Source: an uncultured Lachnospiraceae bacterium
Lineage (GTDB): Bacteria > Bacillota > Clostridia > Lachnospirales > Lachnospiraceae
DNA: 6,118 nucleotides
Assembly (NCBI GenBank): GCA_900313435.1
Contig: OMRF01000232.1
Span: 1 to 6,118 of the forward strand
Direction: 5' to 3'
Numbering within the stretch: the stretch's first letter is position 1; every line of letters begins with the position of its first letter. Under the pieces are notes generated by a model. The model did no database searches and had not been told where the DNA came from. It was given only the letters and a program-made list of their open reading frames with translations. Below, piece after piece: positions 1 through 5,102 of the stretch. Made by a program: the position numbers and the translations under genes.

Positions 1-2
1 AC

Positions 3-1364
3 CTTGCAGGTAAAAAAGTACATATCATCGGGATAGGCGGATCGAGCATGTCGGGGATAGCACTGATACTCAGATCATTTGGCTGTGTCGTTTCGGGATC
101 GGACAGGAGTGAAAATCACAGTATCGAAGATCTGAGAAAGGCCGGGATAAACGTGGTCATCGGTCATAACAGGGATAATGTTAACGGAGCCGATCTTGTA
201 GTGTATTCGCTTGCGATACCGCAGGACAACCCGGAACTTGCGGCGTGCAGAGAAAAAGGGATCGAGACGACGGAAAGGTCCGTGTTTTTGGGACAGCTGT
301 CGGCGTGTTACGATTCTTTGGTCGCAGTCTGCGGAACACACGGTAAGACAACCGTCACTTCCATGCTTTCTCTGATACTTGTTGAGGCGCGGATGGATCC
401 GACTGTCCATATCGGAGGAGTATATCCCCCGATAGGTGGGAGCATACGTATGGGAAGCAGGGAACTGTTTGTTACGGAAGCCTGTGAATACCGCCGCAGT
501 TTTCTGAATCTGAACCCGACTGCCGTAATAGTAAACAATATCGATGAGGATCATCTGGACTATTATCGTGATATAGAGGATATCAAGGATGCGTTTCTGA
601 GGTTTGCGGAAAAGATCCAGGAAGGCGGATGGATACTCGGAAACGGAGATGATCCGCTTGTTGTAAGCGTTCTGGAAAGATCGGGTAAAAGAGTAACGAC
701 ATTCGGACTATCAGATAAGTGTACATACAGGATGGGATCCGTTTCGGAAGATCATGAAGGATACGTCAGTTTTGACGTGATCAGGGCAGAGGATGTTTTA
801 GGTCGTGTTGAAATGAAAGTACCGGGGATGTTCAATGCAAAAAACGCTCTGGCTGCAATAGCAGCTGCAGATATGCTTGGAGTGGACCCTGCTGATGCGT
901 GCGCTATCATCGGCACATTCTCAGGAGCCGCAAGAAGATTTGAACTTACGGGAACATTAAATGGAGCGGAACTGTTCACGGACTACGGACATAACCCTAC
1001 GGAGATGAAAAATGCCCTTTATGTTGCCAGAAAGCGCTGTCGTAACGGGAAACTTTGGGCGGTGGTCCAGCCGCATACTTACAGCCGTTTAAGAACATTG
1101 TTTGAGGATTATCTGACATGTACTAAAGAAGCTGATGTCACGCTTGTTACGGATATTTTTGCGGCAAGGGAAGAAGACCTGGGAGATATCGACTCGAAGA
1201 TGCTTGTAGATGGTATGACCGCTAGCGGTATCGATGCGAGACTTACACGGACTTTTGAAGAAGCGGCCGAAGAAATACGCCGCGGTGTCGGGCCGGGTGA
1301 TCTGGTCATCACTCTCGGCTGCGGAAATATCAATAAGCTTAATGATATGCTTAATGATTTTTGA
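3..1364 (+). CDS. murC: UDP-N-acetylmuramate--L-alanine ligase (MurC-type Mur ligase), 5' end outside window
   Basis: MurC performs the ATP-dependent addition of L-alanine to UDP-N-acetylmuramic acid, the first peptide-forming step of peptidoglycan synthesis, in the cytoplasm. The frame is open to the window edge. The codons at 3-47 read LAGKKVHIIGIGGSS, which is the usual MurC N-terminal Rossmann start, so the ATG at 48 is internal and only a short N-terminus is missing. Numbering from that Met: ATP loop GTHGKT at 96-101, EACEY..SFL at 144-153 (where many MurC proteins have E-DESD-SFL), NIDEDHLDYY at 164-173, FSGAARRFE at 291-299, DYGHNPTEM at 312-320, QPHTYSR at 341-347 and LGCGNI at 423-428. 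Middle and C-terminal Mur ligase domains are complete and the visible 453 residues match family length. DYGHNPTE and QPH.YSR point to MurC rather than MurD, MurE or MurF. The EACEY form is, as I recall, usual in clostridia. Whether this is the only MurC or a paralog cannot be told here. Confidence 0.88.
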   Translation, partial: LAGKKVHIIGIGGSSMSGIALILRSFGCVVSGSDRSENHSIEDLRKAGINVVIGHNRDNVNGADLVVYSLAIPQDNPELAACREKGIETTERSVFLGQLSACYDSLVAVCGTHGKTTVTSMLSLILVEARMDPTVHIGGVYPPIGGSIRMGSRELFVTEACEYRRSFLNLNPTAVIVNNIDEDHLDYYRDIEDIKDAFLRFAEKIQEGGWILGNGDDPLVVSVLERSGKRVTTFGLSDKCTYRMGSVSEDHEGYVSFDVIRAEDVLGRVEMKVPGMFNAKNALAAIAAADMLGVDPADACAIIGTFSGAARRFELTGTLNGAELFTDYGHNPTEMKNALYVARKRCRNGKLWAVVQPHTYSRLRTLFEDYLTCTKEADVTLVTDIFAAREEDLGDIDSKMLVDGMTASGIDARLTRTFEEAAEEIRRGVGPGDLVITLGCGNINKLNDMLNDF

Positions 1365-1368
1365 TTTT

Positions 1369-1385
1369 GTTTGAGGGAGACAAAC
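1369..1385 (+). promoter_or_regulatory. licD ribosome binding site inside a small inverted repeat
   Basis: The Shine-Dalgarno run GAGGGAGA (1373-1380) lies 6 bases before the licD ATG. It is bracketed by GTTTG (1369-1373) and CAAAC (1381-1385), which can pair as a perfect 5-bp stem with a 7-base loop AGGGAGA. The loop would present the SD rather than hide it. The stem is short and AT-rich, so its stability in the cell is doubtful. The SD itself is sure; the hairpin is only a possibility. It is not a terminator: no U-tract follows. Confidence 0.5.
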
Positions 1386-1386
1386 T

Positions 1387-2358
1387 ATGGAGGAACTGAA
1401 GATCCCCGAGCGCTATTTTGAGGATACAGAGCTTTGCGGATTTTCTGTAAGTGCGATGATGAAGCGTACATGGGCGGCAGAAATCAAAGTCCTCTCAGCG
1501 CTTGAAGATTTTTTTCAAAAGCTTGATATCACATATTATGCGGAATACGGAACCCTTCTCGGCGCAATAAGGCACAAGGGGTTTATTCCGTGGGATGATG
1601 ATATCGATATCGCCATGCTCCGAAAGGACTTTAAGAAGCTGATCGAACATGCAGATGAGATGCCTTATCCTTACAGGATAATAAGCGTCTATTCCTCCGA
1701 CACCTACGGAACGCACAATGGTCTTGCCACAAACGACCGCAGGGATAAGCTTGTCTGGGATGATGAGAGGGTCAGGGAATTTTTCGGCTGCCCCTTCATC
1801 ATAAATCTTGATATCAACCCCCTTGACTATATCCCAAGAGATAAGGAACTTCGTACCCTTCAGAAGGATATATATCATCTCGGGTACGCTGCTACCCATG
1901 ACCTTCTTTCCCTGGACCGGGCAAGAGCTGAGGGATTACCCGAAGACAGTGAAAAAAGGGAGACCTTCGAAAAAGAAAAGGAGATGTTTGAGGACTGTCT
2001 CAAGCGCTTTTTCGGCGGGATGAAACTGGATGAGAAAAGACCGGTTTTAAATGAGCTCTGCCGCGCCTGCGATGTTGTTGCCGGCTTTTGCAGGGAGGAG
2101 GATGCGGATCTTCTTGATTATTATCCTCATATGGTATACAGCACCCAGGGACCCTTCAGAAAGAAGGAGTGGTATACGGGAGAAACAGTGAGACTTCCCT
2201 TTGAGATGGGAAGTGTCTCAGTGTCTTTTGCTTATCAGGAGATGGTCAAGGTTTTTTACGGAGAAAATTATATGACTCCCGTAATGTTCGATCAGGTGCA
2301 TGATTATCCCTTCTACAAAAAACAGGAGGAATATTTTAGATTCCGGGGTTATATGTGA
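1387..2358 (+). CDS. LicD family protein (phosphotransferase/nucleotidyltransferase-fold, surface glycan modification)
   Basis: LicD-family proteins transfer phospho-substituents, classically phosphocholine from a CDP-activated donor, onto teichoic acids, LPS or other surface glycans. The hallmark is clear: EYGTLLGAIRHKGFIPW at residues 53-69, followed by the acidic cluster DDDID at 70-74, the probable metal/nucleotide site. It continues with NLDINPLDYIP (140-150) and the family's C-terminal LPFE (270-273) and YGENYMTP (291-298). Length is 323 residues, at the upper end for the family, and no signal peptide or membrane segment is evident, so it is likely cytoplasmic. The ATG is preceded by a strong GAGGGAGA. 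The gene starts 22 bases after the MurC-type ligase and is probably in its transcript, which fits envelope biosynthesis. The donor and acceptor cannot be read from sequence, and no choline uptake or licA/licC-type gene is visible. Proline codons are mainly CCC, unlike the upstream gene. Confidence 0.85.
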   Translation: MEELKIPERYFEDTELCGFSVSAMMKRTWAAEIKVLSALEDFFQKLDITYYAEYGTLLGAIRHKGFIPWDDDIDIAMLRKDFKKLIEHADEMPYPYRIISVYSSDTYGTHNGLATNDRRDKLVWDDERVREFFGCPFIINLDINPLDYIPRDKELRTLQKDIYHLGYAATHDLLSLDRARAEGLPEDSEKRETFEKEKEMFEDCLKRFFGGMKLDEKRPVLNELCRACDVVAGFCREEDADLLDYYPHMVYSTQGPFRKKEWYTGETVRLPFEMGSVSVSFAYQEMVKVFYGENYMTPVMFDQVHDYPFYKKQEEYFRFRGYM

Positions 2359-2364
2359 TATAAT
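2335..2364 (+). promoter_or_regulatory. Candidate sigma-A extended -10 promoter for the fprA-truA-truA operon
   Basis: TATAAT at 2359-2364 is a perfect -10, and the TG at 2356-2357 makes it a perfect extended -10 (TGnTATAAT). That TG is also the start of the licD TGA stop codon. A weak -35, TTTAGA (4 of 6 to TTGACA), lies at 2335-2340 with an 18-base spacer inside the last licD codons. Transcription would begin near 2371, leaving a leader of roughly 37 bases before the fprA ATG. I saw no recognisable operator such as a Per box or an NsrR/NorR-like dyad in the 49-base gap. Inferred from consensus match and position. Confidence 0.6.
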
Positions 2365-2393
2365 CCTTTCGTTGCGATAATTTGATTTCTCAT

Positions 2394-2400
2394 GGGGGAG
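2394..2400 (+). promoter_or_regulatory. Ribosome binding site of the flavodiiron gene
   Basis: GGGGGAG sits 7 bases before the ATG at 2408, a normal distance, and fixes that start. The other upstream ATG, at 2392, overlaps the SD and is in another frame. A 4-bp stem, TCTC (2388-2391) with GAGA (2398-2401), would enclose part of the SD but is too weak to call regulatory. Confidence 0.7.
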
Positions 2401-2407
2401 ATTCGTT

Positions 2408-3580
2408 ATGAAGGATATTTCCGAGACCATAATATACACAGGCTGTGACGATACGACGATAGATCTCTTTGAAAGCCAGTATCCGGTTCCCACAGGCGTT
2501 TCCTACAATTCTTATATCATCTTTGATGAAAAGATCGCTGTGATGGATACGGCGGACAAAAGAGCGTCAGAGGAATGGAAAAATAATATAAAGACTACAC
2601 TTTCCGGCAAGTCTCCTGACTATCTGATAGTGCAGCATCTGGAGCCTGATCATTCCGCGAACATCGGCTGGCTCTGCGAAGAATACCCTGACATGAAGCT
2701 TGTGGGATCAGCCCGGACCAAGTCCATGCTGCCGCAGTTTTTTGAGAAGGATTATTCTGAAAGGATGACGGCGGTCGCGGAGGGAGAGGAGCTTTCCCTC
2801 GGGAAGCATACGCTTTCCTTCTATATGGCGCCCATGGTTCATTGGCCCGAGGTAATGGTGACCTACGAAAAGTCGGAGAAGGTGCTCTTCTCGGCAGACG
2901 GCTTTGGAACCTTCGGAGCTCTTTCTACTCATCCCGACGGCTGGAGTGAGGGCGAATGGCTTGAGGAGGCCAGGCGTTATTATATCAATATAGTCGGGAA
3001 GTATGGCGCCCAGGTACAGGCACTCTTAAAGAAGGCGAAGGGTCTTGATATAGCAAAGATCGCCCCCCTTCACGGACCGGTGCTTTCCGAAAATCTCGGC
3101 TTCTATCTTGAAAAGTACGATATATGGTCGTCCTACGCTCCCGAGGAAAGCGGGATCTTCATGCCCTTTGCTTCTATCCACGGCAACACGAAAAAGGCGG
3201 TACTTGATTTCGCCGAGGAATTGAGAAAGGCCGGACAGAATGTGGTGACAATGGACCTTTCCAGGACTCACATCTCATACGCCGTGGAAAAAGCATTCGA
3301 ATATGATAAGTTGATACTTGCATCAATTACCTATGATGCCGGACTCTATCCCGCAACAGAGGATTTCATTTATCATCTTGAGGCAAAGCTGTATCAGAAG
3401 AGAAGGGTGGGACTCATCGAAAACGGCTCCTGGTCACCCATGGCAGGAAAGCTGATGAAGGTCCGCTTTGAGGCAATGAAGGAGATCGAGCTGATAGACC
3501 CCGTCGTTACCATAAAGACCACGAGAAAGGCGGCGGATCAGGAGAAGTGGGACGCTCTTAAAAATGCGATCACGCTCTGA
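2408..3580 (+). CDS. fprA: Flavodiiron protein (FprA, A-type flavoprotein; O2/NO reductase)
   Basis: Flavodiiron proteins reduce O2 to water and/or NO to N2O in the cytoplasm of anaerobes, taking electrons from rubredoxin or other carriers. The N-terminal metallo-beta-lactamase-like domain (about 1-245) carries all expected diiron ligands: H77, E79, D81 and H82 in HLEPDHS, H145 in APMVHWPE, D164 in SADGFG and H222 in PLHGPV. The C-terminal flavodoxin domain (about 248-390) has the FMN phosphate loop ASIHGNTKK (255-263) and the flavin-contact loops ASITYDAGLYP (305-315) and ENGSWSP (338-344). At 390 residues it is the minimal class A two-domain form, without fused rubredoxin or flavin-reductase domains, so it needs a separate electron donor that is not in this window. 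It heads the second operon, behind its own promoter. O2 versus NO preference cannot be decided from sequence. Confidence 0.93.
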   Translation: MKDISETIIYTGCDDTTIDLFESQYPVPTGVSYNSYIIFDEKIAVMDTADKRASEEWKNNIKTTLSGKSPDYLIVQHLEPDHSANIGWLCEEYPDMKLVGSARTKSMLPQFFEKDYSERMTAVAEGEELSLGKHTLSFYMAPMVHWPEVMVTYEKSEKVLFSADGFGTFGALSTHPDGWSEGEWLEEARRYYINIVGKYGAQVQALLKKAKGLDIAKIAPLHGPVLSENLGFYLEKYDIWSSYAPEESGIFMPFASIHGNTKKAVLDFAEELRKAGQNVVTMDLSRTHISYAVEKAFEYDKLILASITYDAGLYPATEDFIYHLEAKLYQKRRVGLIENGSWSPMAGKLMKVRFEAMKEIELIDPVVTIKTTRKAADQEKWDALKNAITL

Positions 3581-3591
3581 TAAAGACCCGG

Positions 3592-4335
3592 ATGGCACTT
3601 AAGAATTACAGATTAAAGATAGCATATGACGGTACCCGTCTCTTCGGCTGGGAAAGGCAGCCCGGGAAGGACACGGTTCAGGGAAAGCTTGAGAACGTCC
3701 TTTCCAGGATGACGGGAACTGAGGTTGAAGTTACCGGCGCCGGTCGAACCGACGCCGGTGTTCATGCACGGGCCATGATAGCAAATGTGCATATGGACGC
3801 GAAGGACATGGACTGCGATGAGATCAGGGATTATATGAATCTCTATCTTTCGGACGATATTGCAGTAACATCTGTTTCCGAGTGTTCGGAAAGGTTCCAC
3901 GCAAGATACAACGCCAAGTCAAGAAGCTATCTTTATACCATTTTTGACGGGCCTGTGAAGCCGGTCTTCAACAGGAAATATTATACGAGGCTGGACAGCC
4001 CGCTTGATGTTTCGCTTATGCAGGAGGGCGCAAAGTGCCTTCTGGGAGAGCACGATTTCAAAAGCTTCTGCGGAAATCCGAAGATGAAAAAATCGACTGT
4101 CCGAAACATAGAAAAGCTTGACATAAGAAGGAGCAAGGGCTACGTCTATATCAACATCAAAGGCTCCGGTTTTTTGCAGCATATGGTGAGGATAATCGCG
4201 GGAACACTGATAGAGGTAGGACAAAAAAAGCTTGAGCCTTCAAAGGTGAAGGAGATACTTGAAGCCCGTGACAGGAGTCTTGCCGGTCCCACGGCGGATG
4301 CAAAGGGACTTACGTTCATGTCTGTGGAATATTGA
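3592..4335 (+). CDS. truA: tRNA pseudouridine synthase, TruA family (copy 1)
   Basis: TruA isomerises uridine to pseudouridine at positions 38-40 of the tRNA anticodon arm, without cofactor. Visible motifs: AYDGTRLFGW at 11-20, GAGRTDAGVHA at 49-59 with catalytic D54 and R52, FHARYNAKSRSYLY at 102-115 with the active-site Tyr at 113, GEHDFKSFC at 152-160, KMKKSTVR at 164-171, GFLQHMVRIIAGTL at 193-206 with the conserved Arg at 200, and AGPTADAKGL at 231-240. The 247-residue length is normal. Two family positions differ: GWER rather than GWQR, and RAMIANV where most TruA have a GQ after GVHA. The ATG lies 11 bases after the fprA stop and no good SD precedes it, so translation probably depends on coupling to fprA. 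The KMKKSTVR flavour recalls a Lachnospiraceae-type TruA paralog. It is predicted active, but its site specificity relative to the next gene is unknown. Confidence 0.92.
   Translation: MALKNYRLKIAYDGTRLFGWERQPGKDTVQGKLENVLSRMTGTEVEVTGAGRTDAGVHARAMIANVHMDAKDMDCDEIRDYMNLYLSDDIAVTSVSECSERFHARYNAKSRSYLYTIFDGPVKPVFNRKYYTRLDSPLDVSLMQEGAKCLLGEHDFKSFCGNPKMKKSTVRNIEKLDIRRSKGYVYINIKGSGFLQHMVRIIAGTLIEVGQKKLEPSKVKEILEARDRSLAGPTADAKGLTFMSVEY
3733..3759 (+). repeat. Strong imperfect hairpin over the catalytic-motif codons of truA copy 1
   Basis: ACCGGCG (3733-3739) pairs with CGCCGGT (3753-3759). After a C-A mismatch (3740/3752), CGGT (3741-3744) pairs with ACCG (3748-3751) around a CGA triloop. That gives 11 Watson-Crick pairs, plus a possible T-G pair (3732/3760) outside. 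The codons specify TGAGRTDAG, so the amino-acid motif accounts for part of the symmetry. Seen directly; any function is unproven. Confidence 0.4.
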
Positions 4336-4336
4336 G

Positions 4337-4342
4337 GGAGGG
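4337..4342 (+). promoter_or_regulatory. Ribosome binding site that decides the truA copy 2 start
   Basis: GGAGGG lies 7 bases before TTG at 4350, ideal spacing. The alternative in-frame TTG at 4332 would place this SD inside the coding sequence, has no comparable SD upstream, and adds only six residues (MREGSV) ahead of the family's usual beginning. The TTG at 4350 is therefore preferred. Confidence 0.8.
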
Positions 4343-4349
4343 CAGTGTT

Positions 4350-5102
4350 TTGAGAGTTCTTCTTACGGTTTCCTATGACGGAACGAACTACTGCGGTTCG
4401 CAGATACAGGAGAACGGTAATACCATAGAGGAGGAGCTGAATAAAGCACTTTCCTCGATATACAAGGCGCCTGTCAAGACAGACGGCGCGAGCCGTACCG
4501 ATTCTGGTGTCCATGCAAAGGGAAATCTCTTCGTCTATGATATAGAGGATGAAAATGCCTTTGTGGCGGAAAAGGTTTCCTATGCCCTGAATTCAAGGCT
4601 TCCTTCTGACATCAGGGTGATCGACTCAAGACAGGTCCCGCCTGATTTTCACCCGAGATACCAAAATAGTGAGAAGACCTATGTTTACAGGATCCTGAAT
4701 ACCGAATTTGACGACCCCTTAAGGACCAGGTTCACTTATCATTATCATAGAGGGCTTGATACGGCGCTGATGAATGAGGCGGCGTCATATCTTGTCGGGG
4801 AGCACGATTTTTCCTCCTTTGCATCTGAAAAGGCAACCGTTTCTACTTTTGTACGTACCCTTTTTTCCTGTGAGGTTACAAGGGATAAGGACGAGATAGT
4901 GATAATGGTGAGGGGAAACGGCTTTTTGTATAATATGGTAAGGATCATAGCGGGAACGCTTGTTGAGGTCGGGGCCAAAAAATACGCTCCATCATACGTC
5001 GGGGAGATCCTTATGAAAAAGAGCAGAAGCTTTGCGGGGCCCACCGCTCCGGCAAAGGGGCTCACACTTCTAAAAATTGAACTGAAAGGCGCTGAACAAT
5101 GA
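4350..5102 (+). CDS. truA: tRNA pseudouridine synthase, TruA family (copy 2)
   Basis: This is a second, clearly homologous TruA placed directly after the first. The TTG at 4350 gives 250 residues beginning MRVLLTVSYDG, behind a good GGAGGG; an in-frame TTG at 4332, overlapping the upstream stop as TTGA, is less likely. Motifs: VSYDGTNYCGSQIQ at 7-20, GASRTDSGVHA at 46-56 with catalytic D51 and R49, FHPRY at 100-104, KTYVYRI at 109-115 with Tyr 111, GEHDFSSFAS at 150-159, GNGFLYNMVRIIAGTL at 189-204 with Arg 198, and AGPTAPAKGL at 229-238. Catalytic residues are intact, so activity is expected. The Trp of the usual GWQ is Ser here (residue 17), and GAGRTDAG has become GASRTDSG; the latter I recall as common in Lachnospiraceae TruA. 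The two copies share scattered blocks only, so the duplication is old. The stop overlaps the next start as ATGA. Division of labour between the copies is unknown. Confidence 0.9.
   Translation: MRVLLTVSYDGTNYCGSQIQENGNTIEEELNKALSSIYKAPVKTDGASRTDSGVHAKGNLFVYDIEDENAFVAEKVSYALNSRLPSDIRVIDSRQVPPDFHPRYQNSEKTYVYRILNTEFDDPLRTRFTYHYHRGLDTALMNEAASYLVGEHDFSSFASEKATVSTFVRTLFSCEVTRDKDEIVIMVRGNGFLYNMVRIIAGTLVEVGAKKYAPSYVGEILMKKSRSFAGPTAPAKGLTLLKIELKGAEQ
4483..4496 (+). repeat. GNRA-capped mini-hairpin over the catalytic-motif codons of truA copy 2
   Basis: ACGGC (4483-4487) pairs with GCCGT (4492-4496) around the tetraloop GCGA, a GNRA type. It sits at the codons for DGASR, the same protein position as the stronger hairpin in copy 1. 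A 5-bp stem alone is unremarkable; it is listed because of its matching position. Confidence 0.3.

Noticed and set aside
48..50. ATG at 48 as the true MurC start
   Set aside because: The frame is open upstream to the window edge and encodes KKVHIIGIGG, the conserved MurC N-terminus, so this Met is internal.
75..554. 159-codon minus-strand open frame opposite the MurC-type gene, and the other antisense open frames opposite the genes
   Set aside because: They lie opposite well-supported conserved genes, have no recognisable motifs, and look like products of codon bias on the coding strand.
1218..1229. Perfect 12-base palindrome ACCGCTAGCGGT, possible operator
   Set aside because: It lies deep inside the MurC-type coding region, does not extend on either side, and a 12-base palindrome is expected about once or twice by chance in 6 kb.
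2359..2407. Possible terminator or riboswitch in the gap between licD and fprA
   Set aside because: The gap is 49 bases, has no stem followed by a T-run, and is filled by the -10 and the SD.
3875..3892. 7-bp perfect hairpin TTTCCGA/TCGGAAA within truA copy 1
   Set aside because: It is intragenic, has no U-tract, and a stem of this size is expected by chance in a window this long.
4332..4349. Upstream TTG (4332) as the start of truA copy 2, overlapping the previous stop as TTGA
   Set aside because: It has no good SD, and the strong GGAGGG at 4337-4342 is placed correctly for the TTG at 4350.
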